This document shows, in pieces, positions 17,161 to 26,346 of a DNA stretch of 36,067 nucleotides. Each line of letters begins with the position of its first letter. Position 1 is the first letter of the stretch. The DNA is from Nocardiopsis sp. CC223A (lineage in GTDB: Bacteria > Actinomycetota > Actinomycetes > Streptosporangiales > Streptosporangiaceae): positions 1 through 36,067 of the forward strand of contig NZ_JASFDV010000070.1 in assembly GCF_030766825.1 (NCBI RefSeq), given 5' to 3'. The translations under genes and the position numbers were made by a program. The notes beneath the pieces are model-generated. The model worked only from the letters and a program-made list of their open reading frames with translations, had not been told where the DNA came from and searched no databases.

Positions 17161-17258
17161 CAACTCTAGTCCTACAACTGAGGCCGCGAGTGTGGTTCTT
17201 TCGGGCAGGACTCGGCAGGAAAGTTGGGTTACAAAGCATTCACCGGGTCATTGTGCGG

Positions 17259-17289
17259 GTGTCCCGGCGTGGGGGTGACCGGGACACCA
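17259..17289 (-). terminator. Hairpin downstream of the 82-aa gene
   Basis: GGTGTCCCGG at 17259-17268 pairs with CCGGGACACC at 17280-17289 across an 11-base loop. It begins about ten bases past the stop of the minus-strand gene ending at 17299. It would insulate that gene from the CRISPR leader. Confidence 0.6.
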
Positions 17290-17298
17290 TCGGAGCGG

Positions 17299-17547
17299 TC
17301 AGACCCAGACGATCTCGCCGCCGATACGGTCGGCGAGAGTGTCGGGATCCCGGAAGGAATGAAAGCCGCCGCCTCCGATGCGGCGGGCGATACCACCCTT
17401 GCCGTCCGGGGCGGTCACACCGTAGTAGTAGTGCTCCATGGTGTCGGTGTCCTCGTCCCACACGTCCACATAGAACGCTCGGGGGTGGGCGACGACCTCC
17501 TCACTCTGGTAGACAGATGCCGAGTCGGTGATGCGGTTCTCCGCCAT
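17299..17547 (-). CDS. Small acidic protein of unknown function (82 aa)
   Basis: I do not recognise this family. ATG 17547 gives 82 residues with a Tyr-rich acidic middle, FYVDVWDEDTDTMEHYYYGV, then a Gly-rich PDGKGGIARRIGGGG and a C-terminal DRIGGEIVWV. There is no membrane segment or signal peptide. Coding is supported by the intact frame, lower-GC codons than the shadow frames, and a hairpin just after the stop. It is divergent from the HTH-DUF5753 gene across a 200-bp gap, so the regulator may control it (inference). Confidence 0.65.
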   Translation of the reverse strand: MAENRITDSASVYQSEEVVAHPRAFYVDVWDEDTDTMEHYYYGVTAPDGKGGIARRIGGGGFHSFRDPDTLADRIGGEIVWV

Positions 17548-17691
17548 GGGATCCCTATCGTTGGCTCGTCGGGCCCGGACGGTCTGCTTGGTAGGCGCTC
17601 CGTCCGGGCCTCCTTCGTGCGGCTTCGACGGACGCCGTCACCGTGACGCCCCTCTCACCTTCTGTTAGGCTGACACATACCATAGAGATTC

Positions 17692-17708
17692 ACAAGCTTG
17701 TCCAACAA
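17692..17708. promoter_or_regulatory. Palindromes in the divergent HTH promoter region
   Basis: The 200 bp between the 82-aa gene and the HTH gene contain a perfect 10-bp palindrome ACAAGCTTGT (17692-17701). It is overlapped by TTG-tccaa-CAA (17698-17708), in a patch of low GC. This position, about 40-55 bp before the HTH start, suits an autoregulatory operator. I see no clear -35/-10 pair. Confidence 0.35.
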
Positions 17709-17747
17709 GAAGCATTGTGAAGCGTCCGGAATGAGAGGGTTTGGGTG

Positions 17748-18602
17748 ATGGCGAAGGCGAAGACCGCCACACTGCGGAGCCGCTGGCTCGGCCGTCGTCT
17801 CCGCGAACTCCGCGAGGCGTCCGGGATGAGCATCGAGGAAGTGGGCGAATTCCTCCAACGGAACATGGGAACCGTGAGCCGCTTCGAGAACGGCATCTAC
17901 CCCGTGCGCCGACCGGACATGATGGCCATGCTCGACCTCTTCGGAGTGAACGATCCCCGGCACCGGGAAAACCTGATGCGGTTGAGCGAAAGCGTCTGGC
18001 AGACCGGCTGGTGGGACGGGTACCCCGATGAGTTCACCGAATTCGTGGACTTCATCTGGTTGGAGGCCCAGGCGGTGGAGCAGCGGCTGTTCGACAACAC
18101 CCTTCTGCCCGGACTCCTACAGACGGAACGCTATGCCGAGAGCGCCATCCGCGCAGCGGAGTTCGACAAGCCGGAAGAGCACATCCGGCAGGGCCTGGAA
18201 GTGCGGCTCCAACGCCAGCAGGAGATCCTCGAACGGGAGACGCCTCCCATCATGCAGGTCCTTTTGGACGAATCGGTGCTCCACCGCCGGGTGGGTTCCG
18301 CCGAGGTGATGAGCGAACAACTCGCCCATCTGCTGGAACTATCCCAAAGGGCGCACATCGAGCTGCGGCTTCTTCCGTTCTCCGTCGGTGCGCACGAGAG
18401 CCCCGAAGGGGCGTTCAAGTTCTTCGTGATGAACGACCCCTACCCCGACGTGGTGTACGCGGAAACGCCCAACGGAGCCTTGTACCTCGAACAGGAAGAG
18501 GTCGCTCCAGCGGCTCAGCGATATGCTCGATTGTGGGACAAGTCCCTGAGCACAGCAGAAACCGCCGAGCGCATCTCGGCCCTCATCGAGGAGCCATCGT
18601 GA
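17748..18602 (+). CDS. XRE-type HTH regulator with DUF5753 domain
   Basis: A 284-residue regulator of the type abundant in filamentous actinobacteria. A helix-turn-helix of the XRE type covers about 14-60 (RLRELREASGMSIEEVGEFL, then GTVSRFENGIYPVRR). The rest is DUF5753: GWWDGYPDEFTEFVDFIWLEAQA, LFDNTLLPGLLQTERYAES, and a C-terminal PNGALYLEQEEV. ATG 17748 is used; GTG 17745 is equally possible. It overlaps the DUF397 gene by four bases. Such pairs resemble the BldB/AbaA-like and WhiJ-like regulator modules of Streptomyces, where the small partner is thought to counter the HTH protein. Confidence 0.92.
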   Translation: MAKAKTATLRSRWLGRRLRELREASGMSIEEVGEFLQRNMGTVSRFENGIYPVRRPDMMAMLDLFGVNDPRHRENLMRLSESVWQTGWWDGYPDEFTEFVDFIWLEAQAVEQRLFDNTLLPGLLQTERYAESAIRAAEFDKPEEHIRQGLEVRLQRQQEILERETPPIMQVLLDESVLHRRVGSAEVMSEQLAHLLELSQRAHIELRLLPFSVGAHESPEGAFKFFVMNDPYPDVVYAETPNGALYLEQEEVAPAAQRYARLWDKSLSTAETAERISALIEEPS

Positions 18603-18847
18603 CCCCCGAGCCGACGTTCCAGCAGCTGTCCGAGCAGGAACGCGCCACCATCAACTGGCACATCAGCACCTACAGCGACAACGGCGGCGCGACCTGCGTC
18701 GAGGCCGGTGTGCTCGGTGACGGTTCCGGTCGGGTCGCCGTGCGGCACAGCCACCACCCCGAGGGCTCGTACATCGTCTACACCCGCCAGGAGTGGGAGG
18801 CCTTCACCCAGGGCGTCCGTGCCGGGGAGTTCGACTTCCACGGCTGA
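18599..18847 (+). CDS. DUF397 domain protein
   Basis: An 82-residue DUF397 protein, the usual small partner of HTH-DUF5753 regulators. It carries GGATCVEAGVLGDGSGRVAV near the middle and RQEWEAFTQGVRAGEFDF at the end, both family hallmarks. GTG 18599 lies within the TGA of the regulator gene, so the two are translationally coupled. It is cytoplasmic, with no catalytic residues seen. Confidence 0.92.
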   Translation: MTPEPTFQQLSEQERATINWHISTYSDNGGATCVEAGVLGDGSGRVAVRHSHHPEGSYIVYTRQEWEAFTQGVRAGEFDFHG

Positions 18848-18857
18848 CCCGAAGTGC

Positions 18858-18895
18858 CGTGAGGGCCGGCGACCTTGCGGTCGCCGGCCCTCACG
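18858..18895. terminator. 17-bp perfect hairpin, bidirectional terminator
   Basis: CGTGAGGGCCGGCGACC (18858-18874) pairs perfectly with 18879-18895 around TTGC. It lies between the convergent DUF397 and DUF6069 genes, 10 and 20 bp from their stops. Confidence 0.88.
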
Positions 18896-18915
18896 CACGC
18901 CGGGCGGAAGCGGGG

Positions 18916-19338
18916 TCAGGCGGTCGGCGAAGACCTCCAGAAGGCCGGGATGACGACCGCCGCGACCACCACGTGCGAGGCGACCAGGACGGCCTCGGTG
19001 GCGGGCGTCGCGTTCACCGACAAGGACGGAACGAACGACACCAGGGTGAACAGCACGGCGACGACGGTCCACGCGATCAGCCCCCGGCGGCCCAGGAAGC
19101 GCTCGGCCAGGGCCAGCACGCCCCACCCGAGGAACGCGAAGACGACGCTGAACAGGACGAACGGGACGGCGTTGAGCGTCATGGGTTCGGCCCCCTCCGG
19201 AGCCGTCACCAAATCCGCCCCCAGCAGGGGCGCGACCAGACCCAGGAGGCCGTTGAGAAGCGCGACGGCGCCGATCGCGATGAGGCGCGGACGCCAGGGG
19301 GAGCGCGCTTCGACGGGGGCGGCGGATGTGGCGGTCAT
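18916..19338 (-). CDS. DUF6069-like four-helix membrane protein
   Basis: A 140-residue integral membrane protein with four hydrophobic helices: about 18-40 (LIAIGAVALLNGLLGLVAPL), 58-80, 88-107 and 115-133. The layout matches actinobacterial DUF6069 proteins: an extracytoplasmic loop after helix 1, and GWGVLALAERFLGRRGLIAW joining helices 2 and 3. Function is unknown. ATG 19338 follows GAGGAG at a good distance. It is divergent from an AraC-type regulator 129 bp away, a pairing that suggests direct control. Confidence 0.75.
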   Translation of the reverse strand: MTATSAAPVEARSPWRPRLIAIGAVALLNGLLGLVAPLLGADLVTAPEGAEPMTLNAVPFVLFSVVFAFLGWGVLALAERFLGRRGLIAWTVVAVLFTLVSFVPSLSVNATPATEAVLVASHVVVAAVVIPAFWRSSPTA

Positions 19339-19350
19339 GGGAAAACTCCT

Positions 19351-19370
19351 CGGTCGTTGGGATACGACCG
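19351..19370. promoter_or_regulatory. Inverted repeat upstream of the DUF6069 gene
   Basis: CGGTCGT-tgggat-ACGACCG, perfect 7-bp arms with a 6-base spacer, lies directly upstream of the GAGGAG ribosome-binding site. It could be an operator or a short leader hairpin. The remaining divergent gap to 19467 has a TATAGATACT stretch near 19417-19426 that may belong to the AraC-gene promoter. Confidence 0.4.
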
Positions 19371-19467
19371 CAACGTTAGGCTCCCCGAACGAGACTTCCC
19401 ATACCTGAAAAGCTCTTATAGATACTCAATCGTCCATGATTCGTGGTTCCGAGGATACGATGGCGGC

Positions 19468-20484
19468 ATGGACGTGCTCAGCGACGTGATCGGCTCCGTA
19501 CGGATGGGACGCCCCAACGCGACCCGCATCGAGTGGCACTCCCCCTGGGGCGTGCGCTTCCCCGAAGTGGCCGGGGTCGGCTTCCAGGTGGTCCTCCAGG
19601 GCTCCTGCGTCCTGACGGTGGAGGGCGAGCCCCCGGTCCACCTGGGCGTGGGCGACATCGTGTTCCTGCCCAACGGCCAGGGCCACGTGCTCTCGGAGGA
19701 CACCTCCTCGCCCGTCCGGGAGCTGTGCCACCTCCTTCCCCGCGGCGGGGAGGAGACCGGCCCACCGGTGACCGAGGTGGTGTGCGGACCCCACGGTTCC
19801 CGCCCGCGCTTCGGTTCGGCCGCGATCGGGGCGGACGAACACGGGGAGCCCGCGTGCGTGACCCTGGGCGGGGCGTACCACACCTGCACGGCGCGCCCCC
19901 ACCCGATGCTGGCCGGGCTGCCCCGGGTCGTACACCTGCCCGCCCGGGTGGGCACCCGCACCGAATTGGGCGCGGCGGTGGAACTCCTGGGCGGGGAGCT
20001 GGACCGTCCGCGCCCCGGCGCGGACGCGATCGTCCCCCCGCTGCTGGAGATGCTGCTGGTGTACATCCTGCGCACCTACATCGAGGAGAACCGGCACACG
20101 GCCTCCTGCGGCTGGCTGGGCATCATGCGCGACCCCGCGGTGTACGCCGCGGTGCAGGCCGTGCACAACGACCCCGCCCACCCCTGGACGGTGGCGGAGC
20201 TGGGCGAGCGGGCGGGCCTGTCCCGGGCGGCCTTCGCCAAGCGGTTCAGCGCGATGGCGGGCATGCCGCCGCTGGCGTACGTGACCTGGTGGCGGCTGAC
20301 CACGGCGGCACGGATGCTCCAGGAGAACGGCGATCCGATCTCGGCCATCGCCGCGCGGGTCGGATACTCCTCGCAGTTCGCGTTCGCCAACGCCTTCAAG
20401 CGCGAGTTCGGCCTCTCTCCCGGACGCTACCGCCTGGGTGCCACGGCTCCGGGGGCACCCGCCGACGGGGTGTCGGCGGGCTGA
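19468..20484 (+). CDS. AraC-family transcriptional regulator (cupin sensor)
   Basis: A 338-residue regulator. The N-terminal two-thirds is a cupin-like sensor of the AraC_binding/Cupin_6 type: FQVVLQGSCVLTVEGEPPVHLGVGDIVFLPNGQGHVL at about 39-75, then PHPMLAGLPRVVHLP. The C-terminal double helix-turn-helix begins near residue 225, with VAELGERAGLSRAAFAKRFSAMAG and ISAIAARVGYSSQFAFANAFKREFGLSPGRYR. ATG 19468 gives the canonical MDVLSDVI start. Such regulators often control divergent genes, here the DUF6069 gene. It ends only four bases before the convergent kinase-operon gene. Confidence 0.93.
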   Translation: MDVLSDVIGSVRMGRPNATRIEWHSPWGVRFPEVAGVGFQVVLQGSCVLTVEGEPPVHLGVGDIVFLPNGQGHVLSEDTSSPVRELCHLLPRGGEETGPPVTEVVCGPHGSRPRFGSAAIGADEHGEPACVTLGGAYHTCTARPHPMLAGLPRVVHLPARVGTRTELGAAVELLGGELDRPRPGADAIVPPLLEMLLVYILRTYIEENRHTASCGWLGIMRDPAVYAAVQAVHNDPAHPWTVAELGERAGLSRAAFAKRFSAMAGMPPLAYVTWWRLTTAARMLQENGDPISAIAARVGYSSQFAFANAFKREFGLSPGRYRLGATAPGAPADGVSAG

Positions 20485-20488
20485 CCCC

Positions 20489-21109
20489 TCAGCAGCCGAA
20501 CACGTCGGCCCGCGGTACCCCCTCGGCGGTGAGGCAGAGCATCGCCTCGTCGATCCCGCCGGTGGCGACCTCCGGGGCCGACACCGCCAGCACCTCCGGC
20601 AGCCCGGCCCCCGGGAAGACCAGGGTGAACGGCGCCGTCGGCGCGTCCGCGCCGAGCGCGGGCAGCTCCGAGGCCTCGGCGTCGGCCGCCGTCCCGCCCA
20701 GGGTGAACTGGTGCGGGCGCAGCCCGTAGCCGCCCTCATCGGGGTGGTAGCGGGCGGTACCGGTGACCCGGGCCCCGTCGCCGTCGCTCTCGGCGCCGGT
20801 GACGACCAGGCCGAACACCCCCGTCCCGCCGACGTACAGCACGATCCGGTCGGCGCCGTGCACCACCAGCGCGTTCAGTCCGTCCAGGGCCGGATCGGCC
20901 GGTTCCACGGCGGGCGGCTCCGCCTGCTCGGCTCCGGTCGGGGGTCCGGCGGTGGCCGGAGCCGCGGAGCGGTCGGTGAACACCGCGCCGACCGCCGCCA
21001 CCGCGTAGCCGCCCGCCGCGACCAGCACCAGGACCAGCGCGGCGGCGAGCAGCAGCACCGTGGAGCGGGACCACAACCGGTACGCGAACCGGGTCAGGGG
21101 GCGGCTCAT
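20489..21109 (-). CDS. Membrane-anchored secreted protein, kinase-operon partner (206 aa)
   Basis: I do not recognise the family. One N-terminal membrane helix (about 16-43: STVLLLAAALVLVLVAAGGYAVAAVGAV) is followed by a Pro/Ala/Glu-rich linker and a ~140-residue extracytoplasmic domain with few charges and two cysteines near the end (MLCLTAEG and the final Cys). ATG 21109 overlaps the stop of the upstream Ser/Thr kinase (ATGA), so it is made with that kinase. The ectodomain echoes the style of the two kinase ectodomains, and it may be a partner or a kinase-less relative (inference). Confidence 0.75.
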   Translation of the reverse strand: MSRPLTRFAYRLWSRSTVLLLAAALVLVLVAAGGYAVAAVGAVFTDRSAAPATAGPPTGAEQAEPPAVEPADPALDGLNALVVHGADRIVLYVGGTGVFGLVVTGAESDGDGARVTGTARYHPDEGGYGLRPHQFTLGGTAADAEASELPALGADAPTAPFTLVFPGAGLPEVLAVSAPEVATGGIDEAMLCLTAEGVPRADVFGC

Positions 21110-22761
21110 GTCGGGCACTCCTCTCCGGCGGCCGGGGCGGTGAACCCGGCCCCGGTGTCGTAACACAGGCGCAGGTCGGCGTAGCGGTCACCCGGTGCGA
21201 ACGCGTAGCGCTGGTGGAAGACCACCGTCCCGCGCACGGGAGCCCCGGGGAACGACGCGGTGAAGACGGCCGGGACGGAGGCCGGGGGCAGGTCGTCCGC
21301 GCCCGGGCCGGAGAGCACCCCCTCGATCTCGTCCCCCCGCGCCCCGGCGGTGAGGTCCACCCGCGTCGAACTCACCGGCCCCACCGGCCCCTCCTCGAAA
21401 CGCGGGGTGCGCAGACCGGTGATGCGGACCCCGCCGTCCTGGGCGGCGGCCTCCCGCAGGGACACCACCAGGGATTCGGAGACGAACGTGTCGCCGCCGA
21501 CGACCGCCGCCGCCAGCCCCGCCGTGTCCTCGGCGGTGACCTGGGTGAACGGCTCCGGGTCGGGGACCGACGCCGTGGGCGCGTCCGGCCCGTCGGCCGG
21601 ACCGGGGGACTCCGGATCGGCGGATCCCGCCCCCTCGCCCCCCGTGGCCCCGCCGGACGGGTCGGCCCCGCCGACGCCCGCCTCGCCGCCCACCGCCGCG
21701 GACTCCCCGCCCAGGCGGTACCCGGCCGCCCCCACCAGGGGAACCGCCAGTACCACCGCGGCCGCGGCAGCCAGTGTGGGCCAGGGCGACCACGAACGGC
21801 GGCGCGTACGCCCTCGTCCGGGCTCGGGTGCCCGCTCGCGCCCGGGCGACCAGTCCCCCTCCACCAGCCGGGTGACCAGGGCGGTCGGCTCGGACGCCAC
21901 CAGGGTCGGGTCGGTGCCGTACCGCCCGTGGCCCACCGCGTGCAGCGCCTCCAGCGCGCTCGGCCGGACGGACGGGTCCTTGGCCAGTGCGGCGGCCACC
22001 ACCCCGTGCAGCCAGCCGGGCACCCCGTCCAGGTCGGGCGGCTCCCGGCGGGTGCGCTCCAGCACCGCCGCGGTGTCGCCGCGCCCGAACGGCGGACGGC
22101 CGGTGGCCGCGTAGGCGACCATGCCGCCCCAGGCGAACATGTCCGAGGCCGGGCCCGGATCGGCGCCCCCCAGCAGTTCCGGCGCCGTCCACCCGGGGGT
22201 GCCCATGAGCATCCCGGTACGGGTGACGGCGGTGCCGTCCACGGCCCGGGCGATCCCGAAGTCCAGGACCCGCGGCCCGTCGGGGGACAGCACCACGTTG
22301 CCGGGCTTGAGGTCGCGGTGCACGACCCCGGCCCCGTGGACGGCGTGCAGCGCCTCCGCCGTCCCGGCGGCGAAGGCGGCCAGGTCGCCCTCGTCGAGCG
22401 GCCCGCGGTCGCGGATCCGGGCGGCCAGGGTGGGGCCGGGCACGTAGTCGGTGGCGATCCACGGGCTCTCGGCACCGGTGTCGGCGGCGCGCACCGCGAC
22501 CGTGCACAGTCCGCCGACCCGGCGCATCAGGTCGGCCTCGCGGGCGAACCGGGCCCGGAAGACGGGGTCGGTGGCGAAGTGGGCGTGGATCACCTTGACC
22601 GCGACGCAGCGGCCGACCTCGTCGGCGGCGGCGTAGACGGCGCCCATGCCGCCCGCGCCCAGCAGGCCCGCGATCCGGTAGGGGCCGAGCCGCCGGGGAT
22701 CCTCGGGGGTGAGCGGGCGCAGGTCCGGGGGGACCGGTCCGTGGGTGAAGAGTCGTGTCAT
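21106..22761 (-). CDS. Transmembrane Ser/Thr protein kinase (PknB type), first of two paralogues
   Basis: A 551-residue eukaryotic-type kinase. The Gly-rich loop LLGAGGMGAVY is at 33-43, the ATP lysine at 56 (VAVKVIH), the catalytic loop HRDLKPGN at 148-155, DFG at 167-169, GTPGWTAPE at 187-195, and the kinase domain ends near 275. A basic juxtamembrane stretch (RGRTRRRSW) precedes one membrane helix at about 328-350. A disordered Gly/Pro/Ser linker and an extracytoplasmic domain ending in ECPT follow, with no PASTA repeats. All catalytic residues are present. It is coupled to the 206-aa gene downstream. The second kinase upstream is clearly a paralogue. Confidence 0.95.
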   Translation of the reverse strand: MTRLFTHGPVPPDLRPLTPEDPRRLGPYRIAGLLGAGGMGAVYAAADEVGRCVAVKVIHAHFATDPVFRARFAREADLMRRVGGLCTVAVRAADTGAESPWIATDYVPGPTLAARIRDRGPLDEGDLAAFAAGTAEALHAVHGAGVVHRDLKPGNVVLSPDGPRVLDFGIARAVDGTAVTRTGMLMGTPGWTAPELLGGADPGPASDMFAWGGMVAYAATGRPPFGRGDTAAVLERTRREPPDLDGVPGWLHGVVAAALAKDPSVRPSALEALHAVGHGRYGTDPTLVASEPTALVTRLVEGDWSPGRERAPEPGRGRTRRRSWSPWPTLAAAAAVVLAVPLVGAAGYRLGGESAAVGGEAGVGGADPSGGATGGEGAGSADPESPGPADGPDAPTASVPDPEPFTQVTAEDTAGLAAAVVGGDTFVSESLVVSLREAAAQDGGVRITGLRTPRFEEGPVGPVSSTRVDLTAGARGDEIEGVLSGPGADDLPPASVPAVFTASFPGAPVRGTVVFHQRYAFAPGDRYADLRLCYDTGAGFTAPAAGEECPT

Positions 22762-22902
22762 CGGGCTCTCGGGGGTCTCAGAGTCTCACGGTGTCGGTGT
22801 TTCGGTGTTTCGAGATGTCCGGGGTCCGGGGGTGTTCGGGATCCGGGTCGGGGCGGCGGGGCGGCGCCGACATCCGGATACCGGCGCCATCCGGATGATC
22901 CC

Positions 22903-23203
22903 GGCATCCGTGTGGCCGGAGCCTCCGCCGTGGGACCGGGACCGCACCACGACCGGGAGCCTGCCCGTGTCCCCGCCCTGGAACCCCGGCCGTATTCCGA
23001 TGACGCCGCCATCCGGACGTCCAGACCATCCGCATGTCCTCGGCATCCGTGTGGCCGGAGCCTCCGTGCGCCGGGTCCTCCGCCGTGGGACCGAGGCCGC
23101 ACCACGACCGGGAGCCTGCCCGTGTCCCCGCCCTGGAACCCCGGCCGTATTCCGATGACGCCGCCATCCGGACGTCCAGACCATCCGCATGTCCTCGGCA
23201 TCC
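22903..23203. repeat. 127-bp direct duplication in the gap between the two kinase genes
   Basis: The 477-bp gap between the kinases holds no gene. Segments 22922-23048 and 23077-23203 are 127-bp direct copies differing at two positions (GGA versus AGG in the same context). In addition the 25-bp segment at 22903-22927 recurs at 23042-23066, so the copies are nested with unequal spacing. Short CATCCGG elements recur throughout (several as ATCCGGAT). The unit reads neither as an IS nor as a terminator. It lies where the promoter of the first kinase should be. Confidence 0.9.
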
Positions 23204-23238
23204 GGATGACGAGGGCATCGCGGCAGGTCGGGGCCGGA

Positions 23239-25149
<1,911 letters not shown>

Positions 25150-25371
25150 CGACGCTCCGGGGTGCTGAGGGGCGGTGGTCGGCGAGGACAACGTGTCCTT
25201 CTCGGACATTAGCGTCCCCGCACTTCGGATTCTCTGTTTTCCCCGCTCGGATCCCTTGTGAACGGTCCCTGGATTGTCGGTGGCGGGTGTGAGACTGGGG
25301 TCACAGTCGATGAGGTCGGGGGCTCTCCCCGACGACTCCCACACCGTTCTCCCGATGGGGGCGACACCGTC

Positions 25372-26346
25372 ATGGGCGCGAACCCGCGGAATCCGCAACG
25401 GACCACGGTCCGGCCGGAGCGTGCCGACGACCGGCCGGGGTCGGACACCACCCGTTCCCTGCTGCTCTGCGGTATGGCCGCGGGGCCCGCGCAGTTGCTC
25501 TTCTCGCTGGTCCAGGTGTCCTGGGGAGGTCCGGACGCGGCGGCCGCGCCCGCGAACCCGTTCGTCGTCTCCGACGGGGGCTGGGCGCAGGCTCTGGTCG
25601 TGATGGCCTGCGGGGCCCTGGCCGTCGGCGGCGCGGTGGGGCTGGCCCGGGCGCTGCACGGCCGGGCGTCACAGCGTTCCACCTCGGTGTCGGTGGCGGT
25701 GTACGGGGCCTGCGTGCTGCTGAGCGGGGTGTGGGTGGTGGACCCGATGGCGGCGCCGCCGCCGGGAACGACCGAGGCGGCGGCCCCGACGCTGAAGGAG
25801 CTGGTGCGCATCGCCGGGGGTTGGGCGGCGCCGGTCGCCCTGACCCGCGCGGTGCTGGGCGGCTCGGGGTGGCTGCGCTCCACCGGCCGGGGCGGCGCGG
25901 TCCTGTACTCGTGGTCGTGCGCCCTGGTCGCCGTGGTCTGCGGGGCCGTCGCGCTCTTCGTGCCCGCGGCCGCCGGTGCGGCGGCCTGGATCGCGGCGCC
26001 GGTGCTGTGGACGTGGCTGCCGGTGTTCTTCGCCCAGGTCCTGTGGGAGCCGTCCGCCGCGCGCCCGGCCCCGCAAGGCCCGGACCCCGCGCGGCGCCCG
26101 GTGGTGCCCGCCCCGCGCCGCCCCCGCCGCCCCCTCCCCGAACCGGGGGACCCCGTCGCACGGAGCGGCCGTACGGCGGGGTCTCCTCCATGCCCGGCCC
26201 CGGTCCACCGCCCCCGCCTCACGATTCGGGGCAGATCAGCCCTTCGGGCGGTACTTCACCGCCGATCAGGTAGGCGTCCACCGCCTCCTCCACACACGGC
26301 ACCCGACCCGCCCCGTACAGGGTGTGGCCGCCGCCCTCGTAGGTGA
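25372..26346 (+). CDS. DUF998-like membrane protein (C-terminal extent doubtful)
   Basis: The first ~225 residues form an integral membrane protein with about six hydrophobic helices: LLLCGMAAGPAQLLFSLVQV, WAQALVVMACGALAVGGAVG, VAVYGACVLLSGVWVVDPM, and a C-terminal pair ending APVLWTWLPVFFAQVLW. This resembles DUF998, including the FVVS and DPxxxPPPGT segments. ATG 25372 is chosen; a GTG at 25258 would add 38 unlikely residues. After residue 225 the frame is Pro/Arg-rich low complexity and runs 128 bp into the 3' end of the convergent hydrolase gene, through a hairpin. The functional protein may end earlier if there is a frameshift; I cannot tell. Confidence 0.6.
   Translation: MGANPRNPQRTTVRPERADDRPGSDTTRSLLLCGMAAGPAQLLFSLVQVSWGGPDAAAAPANPFVVSDGGWAQALVVMACGALAVGGAVGLARALHGRASQRSTSVSVAVYGACVLLSGVWVVDPMAAPPPGTTEAAAPTLKELVRIAGGWAAPVALTRAVLGGSGWLRSTGRGGAVLYSWSCALVAVVCGAVALFVPAAAGAAAWIAAPVLWTWLPVFFAQVLWEPSAARPAPQGPDPARRPVVPAPRRPRRPLPEPGDPVARSGRTAGSPPCPAPVHRPRLTIRGRSALRAVLHRRSGRRPPPPPHTAPDPPRTGCGRRPRR
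26149..26183. terminator. Hairpin between the convergent DUF998-like and hydrolase genes
   Basis: The arms 26149-26163 and 26169-26183 pair at 13 of 15 positions by Watson-Crick rules, plus one wobble, around a 5-base loop. It lies 36 bp past the hydrolase stop, as expected of its terminator, but inside the low-complexity tail of the opposite reading frame. Confidence 0.6.

Noticed and set aside
25150..25209. Upstream ATG 25209 as the start of the second kinase
   Set aside because: It is possible, but it adds 20 residues not matched in the paralogue, and ATG 25149 has a good GGAG. I kept 25149 and noted the alternative.
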